Shown here: positions 5,662 to 12,315 of the stretch, one piece after another | How the letters are laid out: the number at the start of each line of letters is the position of its first letter | Numbering within the stretch: position 1 is the first letter of the stretch | DNA from: an uncultured Eubacteriales bacterium | GTDB taxonomy: Bacteria; Bacillota; Clostridia; Christensenellales; UBA1242 | Assembly (NCBI GenBank): GCA_905187655.1 | Contig: CAJJIV010000022.1 | Coordinates: 1-13,117 of the forward strand | DNA length: 13,117 nucleotides | Direction: 5' to 3' | Translations under genes and position numbers: made by a program | The notes under the pieces: generated by a model | What the model was told of the DNA's origin: nothing | The model's input: only the letters and a program-made list of their open reading frames with translations | Databases searched by the model: none

Positions 5662-7713
5662 TTAAATTTTTGTGCAAATATCCCAAGCACGCCAAATTAC
5701 CGTTCTAAGATTACCAACCTTATATGCATCGCCAACAATATGCAAGTTTTTGCCTTTTGTTGCAAGAGGATTTGGTCGATAGCCAATTGCAGATATCACG
5801 CTGTCGGACTTAATTGTTTCTTGTCCGTTGCTTGTTTTTATAGTTACTGCATCTTGGGTAATTTCGCTAACCGAACTATTTAAGTATATCTTTGTTCCCC
5901 AATAATTAAAGTAGTCTCTTAGATAAGAAGAATTTGCTAAACAAAGTCCAGGAACTGCCATTAGGTCATTTTTTGCTTCAACAATTATTGGGTTTTTGCC
6001 TTTTAAAATAAGGTCGTAGGCAATTTCACAGCCCGTTTGTCCACCGCCAATAATCACAACTTTTTCGCCTACTTTAGCACCATTTAGGTAGTCTATGGCA
6101 TCTATGCACCTTTCAGAACCCGGCACTGGCAATCTTCTTGCAGATGAACCAGTGGCAATAATAATTTCATCGGCGTCTTTTAAATCGTTAATATCGGTAA
6201 TTGGAGTGTTAAGCTTAATACAGATTTCAAGTTGTTCCATTTGCCTGTTATACCACTTTAATAGTTCTTTATCCTTTTCTTTAAAGGTTGGTGCAGAAGC
6301 CGGAACAAACACTCCACCAAGGTGGTCACTCTTTTCATAAATTGTTACTTTATGGCCTCGCATTGCACAAACTCTTGCACATTCCATTCCGCCAATACCA
6401 CCACCAATTATGGCAATATTCTTTTGCTTCTTTGCTGGCTTAAAGTCATACTTGCCGTTGTCCATTGTTTGTGGGTTTAATGCACACCTTGCCATATGCG
6501 CAGAGTCTTCCATAGATGCATCACAAGCAACCCCTTTGTAGTGAGCCATAGGAAAACACGCATTATGACAGCAAATGCACGGCATAATATCTTCAATGCG
6601 ATCTTCTTTCAGCTTGGTTACCCAATGACTATCGGTTAAAAATTGTCTTGCTACACCCATTGCATCAATCTTATTTTCTTTAATTGCCTTACTTGCTACA
6701 TCTGGGCTCATTCTTCCTGCACAAACAACAGGAATTTTAACAAATTTTTTAATGTGTGAAACATCTTCTAGGTTACAATTTTGTGGCATATATACTGGTG
6801 GATGTGCCCAATACCATGCATCGTAAGTACCATTATCGGTGTTAAGCATATCGTAGCCTGCATCTTGTAAATATTTAACAGCCTTTTCGCTTTCTGCTAT
6901 ATCTCTGCCAATCTCGGTATACTTTTCACCAGGGACCGCACCAACGCAAAAATCCTTAGTTTTGCTTACCGCTGAATATCTTAAAGAAACCGGGTAATCA
7001 TTCCCACACTCATTTTTAATGGCCTTTACTATGTCGGTTGCAAATCGATAGCGGTTTTCAAAACTTCCACCATAACAATCGGTTCTGTTATTTGTGTAAT
7101 TAAGAGTAAATTGGTCTAATAAATATCCTTCGTGGACAGCGTGAATTTCTACCCCATCTACACCAGCATCTTTACACATTTTTGCTGTTTTTGCAAAGGC
7201 AGTAACCATTTGTTTAATTTCTTTTTGGCTAAGTTCCCTGCATTCGTAACCTTCTAGCCACCTAGATGGCAGTTTACTTGGCGAGGCAGTAAGTCGGCTT
7301 ATGTCTATTATTGGCTTAATTAGGCCACTTAACACTTTGCTTTTTGCAACTGCCGACATAGAGCTAGGAATAGAAAACGACCTGCCAAACCCTGCCGTAA
7401 GTTGAATAAATAACTTGGCTCCCGTTTTGTGTAACTCAACCATATATTCTTTAAGTTTTTTAAATGCACCTTTTGCCTTATAAAGCCACCCACCGCCAAT
7501 CATATTCCTTATTGGTGCAATACCAGGAATAATAAGCCCTGCGTCGTGCTTTGCAATATCCATAAAAAAATCTGCTGCATCTTTATCAAAGTGGTGTGGT
7601 TCCATCCAACCAAAAAGAGACGTTCCACCCATTGGGCAAACTACAATTCGGTTTTTAATTTTACAACCGTTAATTTCCCACGGTGTAAACAACTCATTAT
7701 ACTTACTATCCAT
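5662..7713 (-). CDS. Old-yellow-enzyme family FMN/FAD/4Fe-4S ene-reductase
   Basis: A 683-residue enzyme with the three-domain plan of 2,4-dienoyl-CoA reductase, 2-enoate reductase and the BaiCD/BaiH bile-acid reductases. Residues 1-375 form the FMN-binding TIM barrel (NRIVVCPMGG at 21-30; HAVHEGYLLDQF at 191-202; NRYRF near 220-224; GVARQFLTD at 353-361). Next is a cysteine cluster C379-x2-C382-x3-C386 with C410 (before ALNP) as probable fourth 4Fe-4S ligand. Then follow the FAD Rossmann motif GGGIGG (437-442), a second nucleotide motif GGGQTG (556-561) and a closing HIVGDA (658-663). Electrons flow from NAD(P)H through FAD and Fe-S to FMN to reduce an activated C=C bond; substrate unknown. 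AAGGAG precedes the ATG. No strong promoter lies in the 86-bp gap to the HdeD-like gene upstream, so they may be co-transcribed. Cytoplasmic, oxygen-sensitive type, fitting an anaerobe. Confidence 0.92.
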   Translation of the reverse strand: MDSKYNELFTPWEINGCKIKNRIVVCPMGGTSLFGWMEPHHFDKDAADFFMDIAKHDAGLIIPGIAPIRNMIGGGWLYKAKGAFKKLKEYMVELHKTGAKLFIQLTAGFGRSFSIPSSMSAVAKSKVLSGLIKPIIDISRLTASPSKLPSRWLEGYECRELSQKEIKQMVTAFAKTAKMCKDAGVDGVEIHAVHEGYLLDQFTLNYTNNRTDCYGGSFENRYRFATDIVKAIKNECGNDYPVSLRYSAVSKTKDFCVGAVPGEKYTEIGRDIAESEKAVKYLQDAGYDMLNTDNGTYDAWYWAHPPVYMPQNCNLEDVSHIKKFVKIPVVCAGRMSPDVASKAIKENKIDAMGVARQFLTDSHWVTKLKEDRIEDIMPCICCHNACFPMAHYKGVACDASMEDSAHMARCALNPQTMDNGKYDFKPAKKQKNIAIIGGGIGGMECARVCAMRGHKVTIYEKSDHLGGVFVPASAPTFKEKDKELLKWYNRQMEQLEICIKLNTPITDINDLKDADEIIIATGSSARRLPVPGSERCIDAIDYLNGAKVGEKVVIIGGGQTGCEIAYDLILKGKNPIIVEAKNDLMAVPGLCLANSSYLRDYFNYWGTKIYLNSSVSEITQDAVTIKTSNGQETIKSDSVISAIGYRPNPLATKGKNLHIVGDAYKVGNLRTVIWRAWDICTKI

Positions 7714-7799
7714 ATACCTTTCTCCTTAAAACTTTACTACTTTATTATTTATAACTATTTACTATGCCGTTAACTATGTAATTTGCTTACACATTCAGC

Positions 7800-8405
7800 C
7801 TACTTAAATTCGGTCTTAGTTTCATCAGTTGGTTCCAAAATAATTGCATCATTAACAATTGTGCTTTTTGCTTGTTTAATTTTACGACTATATGTTAATG
7901 TAATAATCAATCTTTTTACACCTTCAACAATAAGTGAAATTCCAGCATAAATTACTACCGCACTAAAATTAGAAAACATTACAGAAATTCCAAGAATGAT
8001 GGTTAGTATAGACAATGTAAGAAGAATTGGCCAGCCTTTAACTTTTGCCCGTGCACAATAAATGCTGTCAGATAGGCTAGATAGCGAGTCTACTACAATG
8101 AACAGTCCAAACATTACCGTTACGGCTCCTTTAATTATGTTTGGATACACCAAGCAAAAAATTCCCCAAATAATCATTAAAATTCCAAATATAATTAATC
8201 TTTCTGAAAACAATTGCACTTCGGTAAAGTATTTAATAATAAGCCCTATCCCCATTGCAATTAATGCATAACCGAACACCAAACACAAAACATTACCCGC
8301 CTTTGCTGGCAGTGCAACACACAAAATCCCAACGACAATAGTTAATACCGAAATTATTATGCTGTCCCACTTAAACTTCTTTAGTTTTTCTTTAATTGAA
8401 CTCAT
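7800..8405 (-). CDS. HdeD-like (DUF308) six-TM membrane protein
   Basis: A 201-residue integral membrane protein. Six helices are evident at roughly 13-33, 37-58, 68-88, 92-114, 124-144 and 147-168, arranged as three hairpin repeats, with basic residues on the N-terminal tail and between helices 4 and 5 (RAKVKG) and a hydrophilic C-terminal tail of about 30 residues. The repeated GI.LI..G pattern and the LPA segment after helix 1 fit the HdeD/DUF308 family, whose E. coli member is an acid-stress membrane protein; in Firmicutes the role is unclear. The frame is open for 14 more codons upstream, but AAGGAG sits 6-7 bases before ATG 8405 and inside the longer version, so the shorter start is chosen. 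It is the promoter-proximal gene of a possible two-gene unit with the ene-reductase. Confidence 0.85.
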   Translation of the reverse strand: MSSIKEKLKKFKWDSIIISVLTIVVGILCVALPAKAGNVLCLVFGYALIAMGIGLIIKYFTEVQLFSERLIIFGILMIIWGIFCLVYPNIIKGAVTVMFGLFIVVDSLSSLSDSIYCARAKVKGWPILLTLSILTIILGISVMFSNFSAVVIYAGISLIVEGVKRLIITLTYSRKIKQAKSTIVNDAIILEPTDETKTEFK

Positions 8406-8496
8406 GTTCTTCTCCTTTTGTTTGTTTAAGTTACTTATATTCTGCAATAAATAAGTTTATCTTATTAGTTTTTATAAAATCATTTTCTTTTTTATC

Positions 8497-8525
8497 ATTA
8501 TACCAAACTTAACATAATTCTCCAA
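8497..8525 (-). promoter_or_regulatory. Extended -10 promoter of the HdeD-like gene
   Basis: Minus strand: -10 TATAAT (8502-8497, perfect) preceded by TGG (TGnTATAAT), 17-bp spacer, weak -35 TTGGAG (8525-8520). Predicted start is near 8490, a leader of about 85 nt. Confidence 0.65.
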
Positions 8526-8605
8526 GTTTTTTGTTGGCCTATACAACATTAAGTTAAAATCAGTATTAACAAAAAACGATTTTTAATTTTCGTAAATAAA
8601 AAAAT

Positions 8606-8647
8606 AAAAGCGAACACCTATTTGGCAAGCATAGTGTTTCGCTTTTT
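8606..8647 (-). terminator. Terminator after the TetR operon
   Basis: AAAAGCGAA (8606-8614) and TTCGCTTTT (8638-8646) form a 9-bp stem with partial further pairing inside. On the minus strand it is followed by TTTTATTTTTTTA, on the plus strand by five T. It lies 68 bases after the last gene of the TetR operon and shields the HdeD promoter. Between this site and that promoter (8526-8605) I see nothing else. Confidence 0.75.
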
Positions 8648-8714
8648 AGATTAACTTTATGTTTTAAGTTGTTTAATTTTTATTAACCCACTTTTTTAAT
8701 GAATAGTAATTAAA

Positions 8715-9377
8715 TTATGGTTTTGCTTGTTGATTTGTATTTTTTAGTGTTTTTACCATAGTAAGTACTGAAAAAATAATTATCACAATAAAAATGCCAA
8801 TACTGCTTATGATAGACAAGGTCTTCATAGAATCAGTCATTCCTCCATTTACCATAATTAATGTGTGTTGTAAAGTAAGAATAGATACAAGAGCATCAAC
8901 AACCGATAGCTCTCTTAAAAATTTAAAAGACAGATTATTTGCTTTATTAACTTTGCAAAAATTAATAATTGCCATTGTCACTTTATAAGTGGTATAAGTT
9001 GCCACTGTTATGGCGGGTATAATGCCAAATTTAACATCTTTGGGTTTAAAAATCATCAATGCAATTGGCACCATCAACGATATATCTATAAAAAACATAA
9101 AAACAGATAACGCTATATAATTTCTTTTTCTTATAACACCTTGTGTTAATTTATCTTGCGTTTTTAGTTTTAATTCACAGTAGACCGAAATTGCTCTTGC
9201 AATAATTAAACATAAATAGTAAATAGAAATGCTTATACCCCAAGAATCAAAAAATCTTATGCCCAAATAGAAATTATAAATTGCAAATATAAAGGTTATA
9301 AATAATGAAATGCTAGTGGTTATTATTATTTTATTTGAAGTTGTAACTAGTTTTTTAAAACTTGTGGGCATGTTCAT
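8715..9377 (-). CDS. Six-TM membrane protein of unknown function in a TetR operon
   Basis: Not recognised. The 220-residue protein is almost all membrane: hydrophobic helices at about 15-37, 46-67, 86-110, 116-141, 157-176 and 186-208. Basic residues follow helix 2 (KLKTQ...RKRN, about 69-85) and lie at the C-terminus (KTLKNTNQQAKP). No nucleotide-binding site, no transporter signature and no catalytic motif is visible. Its start overlaps the end of the TetR-family gene by 23 bases, with GGAAGGA just before the first of two closely spaced ATGs (9377 and 9371), so it is translationally coupled to the regulator. TetR-type repressors usually control a neighbouring efflux or membrane protein, which makes this the likely target and effector; that is inference from position. 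Confidence 0.8.
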   Translation of the reverse strand: MNMPTSFKKLVTTSNKIIITTSISLFITFIFAIYNFYLGIRFFDSWGISISIYYLCLIIARAISVYCELKLKTQDKLTQGVIRKRNYIALSVFMFFIDISLMVPIALMIFKPKDVKFGIIPAITVATYTTYKVTMAIINFCKVNKANNLSFKFLRELSVVDALVSILTLQHTLIMVNGGMTDSMKTLSIISSIGIFIVIIIFSVLTMVKTLKNTNQQAKP

Positions 9378-9969
9378 TTTTTCCTTCCAAATTAGGTATT
9401 ACACACTTAATTATTATATCTTCAATATAATCTATATCATCTTTGCAATCATTTTTTATCCATTCATTAATTATTGCCGTAACCCCATTTATATAATAGG
9501 CAATCATATAACTTTCAGTTTTTTCATCAATGCCGAATTTGCTAAAAATAGGCTTAAAGACATGTTTATTAAGCGAGTTAAATTTTTCATTGGAATTCAT
9601 AAGTGTTGTGTGTTTAACGGATACCTGGTGCAAAATTTTGTTTTCTTTTATGTAGCTAAGGTATGGTGACAAATATTGTGGCGTTATTAAAATTAGGTCT
9701 TCGTTAGAACCATTATTAATTTTATCAAAAAATTTACTTTCTGTGCCGGCAAAATATTGTAAAAATTGCTTGTTTGAATTTTCTATGCATTCTTCTAACA
9801 AATCATCTATTGTATCATAATGAAGATAAAATGTAGAGCGATTAACCCCCGCTTTAACGCAAATTTCTTTAACCGTGATATACTTTAAGTCCTTTTTATT
9901 TAAAAGTTGAATTAAGGCCTGATTCATTAAAAGAGCAGTATTATAATACTTGCTCTCAGATTTTGTCAT
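9355..9969 (-). CDS. TetR/AcrR family transcriptional regulator
   Basis: A 204-residue regulator. The N-terminal TetR helix-turn-helix is clear: LNKKDLKYITVKEIC (23-37) followed by KAGVNRSTFYLHY (39-51), where the recognition helix ends in the family-typical TFYxHY, then the DLLEE helix. The C-terminal 140 residues are the ligand-binding and dimerisation part and lack a diagnostic signature, as usual; the YIKENKILHQV and MIAYYINGVTAIINEW segments resemble the TetR_C type found in DhaS-like regulators. Such proteins bind short inverted repeats at promoters and release on ligand binding. It is gene 2 of a three-gene operon, 18 bp after the small glycine-rich membrane protein and overlapping the six-TM gene. 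AAGGAGGG before the ATG is very strong. It probably autoregulates the promoter near 10386. Confidence 0.92.
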   Translation of the reverse strand: MTKSESKYYNTALLMNQALIQLLNKKDLKYITVKEICVKAGVNRSTFYLHYDTIDDLLEECIENSNKQFLQYFAGTESKFFDKINNGSNEDLILITPQYLSPYLSYIKENKILHQVSVKHTTLMNSNEKFNSLNKHVFKPIFSKFGIDEKTESYMIAYYINGVTAIINEWIKNDCKDDIDYIEDIIIKCVIPNLEGKNEHAHKF

Positions 9970-9987
9970 AATACTGCCCTCCTTGTT

Positions 9988-10341
9988 TTATTCTTCTTCG
10001 CTTATTTCTTTGGCAAGACAAAGTATATCTGAACCGTATTTATTTTTACCCTTTTCAATAAGTTGTTTATAAATAGGATAATTAATACTGCAACCTATTA
10101 TACCAATAGTGCCAATCACAATACCAGCAATCTTAGCTCCAATTCCGATGCCTATTGTACCAATTGAAAGACACATGCCAGTTCCTAAAATTAAGGTGCA
10201 ACAAACTCCAAAAATATAGGCAAAAATATTTGCTGGACGTTTTGCTTTTGCATCTAGTTTTTCCAATTGTTTTATTTTTGTGGTTTCCTTTTTAGAGTAT
10301 TCATTTACAATGTGTTCTGCATAAATTTTATCGGTATTCAT
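9988..10341 (-). CDS. Small glycine-zipper membrane protein, first gene of the TetR operon
   Basis: A 117-residue protein with three parts: a charged N-terminal helix (1-37; SKKETTKIKQLEKLDAKAKR), two membrane helices (about 38-60 and 66-91) the second of which is a glycine zipper (repeated GxxxG and GIG steps), and a hydrophilic C-terminal helix (93-117; IEKGKNKYGSD...KEISEEE). From memory, proteins of this pattern in gut Firmicutes are sometimes labelled 'dihydropteridine reductase'; nothing here supports that, as there is no nucleotide-binding fold and the protein is mostly membrane helix. Function unknown. AAGGAGGG lies 8 bases before the ATG, and the stop is 18 bp before the TetR gene, so they share an mRNA. 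Confidence 0.85.
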   Translation of the reverse strand: MNTDKIYAEHIVNEYSKKETTKIKQLEKLDAKAKRPANIFAYIFGVCCTLILGTGMCLSIGTIGIGIGAKIAGIVIGTIGIIGCSINYPIYKQLIEKGKNKYGSDILCLAKEISEEE

Positions 10342-10370
10342 TTTCTTCCCTCCTTGGTTTTAATAATTAC

Positions 10371-10401
10371 ATTATACCAAGAACATTGCAGAACTCATCA
10401 A
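10371..10401 (-). promoter_or_regulatory. Promoter of the TetR operon
   Basis: Minus strand: -10 TATAAT (10376-10371) with an extended TGG before it, and -35 TTGATG (10401-10396) at a long 19-bp spacing. Predicted start near 10364, a leader of about 23 nt containing AAGGAGGG. Confidence 0.6.
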
Positions 10402-10423
10402 CACAAAGTTAAATAAATGTTGA
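10398..10423. promoter_or_regulatory. Candidate operator over the -35 of the TetR operon
   Basis: TCAACA (10398-10403) and TGTTGA (10418-10423) form an inverted repeat with a 14-bp spacer, 26 bp in all, one arm inside the -35 hexamer. That placement suits repression by the TetR protein of the same operon. The arms are short, so the match could be chance. Confidence 0.3.
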
Positions 10424-10568
10424 TTTAATGACATTATAACATAAAAATCGCCTTATTTCTATTAAAAACTTTTTCAAATACTAGTTTCATATAAAGCACC
10501 ATAACTTAAGCCTTATTCAACAAATTAAATGCATTTTATTAATAATTAAAAAATTTGCAAAAAATCTA

Positions 10569-10597
10569 TTGCAAAAATTTTTAAAGTATATTATAAT
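10569..10597 (+). promoter_or_regulatory. Promoter of tRNA-Ser
   Basis: -35 TTGCAA (10569-10574, four of six), 17-bp spacer, -10 TATAAT (10592-10597, perfect). Predicted start near 10604, about 100 nt before the mature tRNA, a long leader for a single tRNA. Confidence 0.6.
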
Positions 10598-10602
10598 ACT
10601 TT

Positions 10603-10676
10603 TTGTTGTGGAAAAATTTGCTAAATAAGCACTTCAACAACTAATTAAATTAACTTAATATTAAAAGTAAGTTGTT
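10603..10676 (+). other. Two mutually exclusive hairpins in the tRNA-Ser leader
   Basis: TTGTTG (10603-10608) can pair with CAACAA (10635-10640), and AACAACT (10636-10642) can instead pair with AGTTGTT (10670-10676). The middle segment is shared, so only one stem can form. Stems are 6 and 7 bp and AT-rich. They may guide 5' processing of the tRNA precursor or be coincidental. Confidence 0.25.
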
Positions 10677-10706
10677 TAACTATCACAAAAATTAATATAA
10701 AAACAC

Positions 10707-10794
10707 GGAGGTTTGGCTGAGCGGTCTAAAGCGGCGGTCTTGAAAACCGTTGATGTGAAAGCATCCTGGGGTTCGAATCCCTAAGCCTCCGCCA
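10707..10794 (+). tRNA. tRNA-Ser (anticodon UGA)
   Basis: An 88-nt class II tRNA. The acceptor stem GGAGGTT pairs with AGCCTCC (one T-G wobble), followed by discriminator G and an encoded CCA. The D arm starts GGCTGAGCGG. The anticodon arm GCGGT-CTTGAAA-ACCGT gives anticodon TGA after the invariant T33, reading UCA and other UCN codons. A variable arm (TGATGTGAAAGCATC) of the long serine type is present, and the T arm holds GGTTCGAATCC. Its last 14 bases (10781-10794) are also the antisense of the final codons and stop of the recombinase gene, so the 3' end of this tRNA is probably an attachment site. The tRNA is complete and should be functional; a terminator follows 6 bases after the CCA. 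Confidence 0.97.
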
Positions 10795-12313
10795 TTAGGG
10801 AGTAATCCGAACTTTTTGAGTAGGATTGCTCTTTTTTCTTGCTTTCAAACAAAACTTCACTATCAATATCAGGTTGCTCTTTAAGTTTAAGTTGTTTAGA
10901 CTTATCACCATTTGTGTTAAAATAAATTTCGCAATGTTTATCGTAAAGAATAACTTTGTTTATAAACATATCAACAAGTCGCTGGCAAGCAAGTTGGTCT
11001 GTTAGGTCAATATCTTTAAACGAACACAAGAATGAATAAATAACATTTTTATCAAGTGGTTTAATAACAAGCATTTCTCGGCTTGTTATTTTTTCTTGTA
11101 AGTCTTTATTTGCTATTTCAAGTTCTTTCATTCTTTCATTTGTTGTGTCGTTAAAAATTCCACTTTCTATTGCACGAACAAAGTTCGCAAGTTTTTTGTT
11201 ATTTTCTTGCAGTTGCTTATTTAAACTTTCCAAAACTTTATCTTTTTCAATGCTTTTGTTGTATGTATCGGCAAGACAAATGGAAAGTTCATTCAAATCA
11301 GTTTGATTTAAAAATTCTTTTGTAGCGAGCAAAACAATATTTTCAATATATTCTTGTGAAATAGACTTTTTATCGCAAAGGTCTTTATTCTTTTTCTTTG
11401 TAAAGCATTTGTAGTAGTTGTAAATCTTGCCCATTTTACCTTTGCCACTATCTCCAGTCATTAAACCACCACATTTGCCACAAATGAGTTTACCACTTAA
11501 AAGATAATTAACATCAGTCTTAAAGTGTGCAGAAGTGCGTTTTGCGACTTTTAAACGAGCATTAACTTCATCAAACACTTCTTCGCTAACAATTGCAGGA
11601 AAAATATTTGTGTAGCAAGTGTCGTCAGCATAAACACAACCTTTATAGTTTGGATTTCTCAAGACTCTTGAAACCATATTTATTGTCCAAGGTTTACCAT
11701 AAGTATTTTTAATTCCTTTTTCAGAAAGTAAAGCAACAATATCTTTAATTCGCTTGCCACTGTAATATTGATTAAACATATATTCACAAACAATGTTCGC
11801 TTGTTCTTCATTTATGCTAACTTTTTTGTCTTTTACATTGTAGCCATAAGGAGTTGGACCACCAGTAAACAAGCCTTTAATTCTACTTTCTTTTAAACCA
11901 CGCTTAACCTTTTGAGAAAGTTCGGCAGAATAATATTGGTTCATACCTTCAAGTAAACTTTCAAGTATTATACCTTCGGGAGTGTCAGGAATATTTTCCA
12001 TTGCTGAAATAACTTTAACACCGTTTTGCTTTAAAGTGTGCTTGTGCAAAGTTGATTGATATTTATCTCTTGAAAATCTGTCAAATTTATATACAAGAAC
12101 ATACTCCCATTTTTTGTTAAAGCTGTCTTTAATCATTCGTTGAAAGTCTGGACGATTATCGTTTGTTCCAGTCATAGCCCTGTCGATATATTCAGCAACA
12201 ATTTCATACCCATTCTTTTCAGCATATTCCTTGCAAACTCTTAATTGTCCATCAATGCTTTGCTCTGTCTGACTATCACTAGAATATCTTGCATATATAA
12301 CAGCTTTTTTCAT
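10781..12313 (-). CDS. Large serine recombinase (site-specific integrase)
   Basis: A 510-residue large serine recombinase. The catalytic resolvase domain (about 3-145) starts YARYSS with S11 as nucleophile, Q15, and FDRFSRD (77-83) supplying the catalytic arginines R79 and R82. The recombinase domain (about 155-260) contains GGPTPYGYNV and NPNYKGCVY. A zinc ribbon follows with C278/C281 and C303/C313, then a Gln/Lys/Glu-rich coiled coil (about 350-410), the part that governs subunit interaction and direction. All catalytic residues are intact, so it is probably active. It integrates or excises DNA between att sites by double-strand cleavage without homology. Start: ATG 12313 with AAAGGAG encoded in the last codons of the gene before it. 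The C-terminal MAEA and stop come from the antisense of tRNA-Ser, so the tail may be specific to the integrated state. Confidence 0.95.
   Translation of the reverse strand: MKKAVIYARYSSDSQTEQSIDGQLRVCKEYAEKNGYEIVAEYIDRAMTGTNDNRPDFQRMIKDSFNKKWEYVLVYKFDRFSRDKYQSTLHKHTLKQNGVKVISAMENIPDTPEGIILESLLEGMNQYYSAELSQKVKRGLKESRIKGLFTGGPTPYGYNVKDKKVSINEEQANIVCEYMFNQYYSGKRIKDIVALLSEKGIKNTYGKPWTINMVSRVLRNPNYKGCVYADDTCYTNIFPAIVSEEVFDEVNARLKVAKRTSAHFKTDVNYLLSGKLICGKCGGLMTGDSGKGKMGKIYNYYKCFTKKKNKDLCDKKSISQEYIENIVLLATKEFLNQTDLNELSICLADTYNKSIEKDKVLESLNKQLQENNKKLANFVRAIESGIFNDTTNERMKELEIANKDLQEKITSREMLVIKPLDKNVIYSFLCSFKDIDLTDQLACQRLVDMFINKVILYDKHCEIYFNTNGDKSKQLKLKEQPDIDSEVLFESKKKEQSYSKSSDYSLMAEA
10800..10837 (+). 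terminator. Terminator of tRNA-Ser, lying inside the recombinase coding sequence
   Basis: GAGTAATCC (10800-10808) pairs with GGATTGCTC (10823-10831), 9 bp with one T-G wobble and a 14-nt loop, followed by six T. It is oriented for the tRNA and sits antisense in the last codons of the recombinase gene. Confidence 0.85.
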
Positions 12314-12315
12314 AG

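Larger units (their letters stand above)
10342..10706. other. Intergenic region between the TetR operon and tRNA-Ser
   Basis: This 365-bp gap contains the divergent TetR-operon promoter and candidate operator at its left end and the tRNA promoter with its leader at its right end. The middle (about 10440-10568) is plain AT-rich DNA in which I see no gene, no strong hairpin and no terminator. Confidence 0.6.

Noticed and set aside
8406..8447. Upstream start at 8447 for the HdeD-like gene
   Set aside because: The AAGGAG ribosome binding site lies inside that extension, 6-7 bases before ATG 8405, and the added residues are low-complexity Asn/Lys sequence.
9988..10341. Calling the 117-aa protein a dihydropteridine reductase
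   Set aside because: The name is sometimes attached to similar small proteins, but the sequence is two membrane helices with charged tails and has no cofactor-binding motif.
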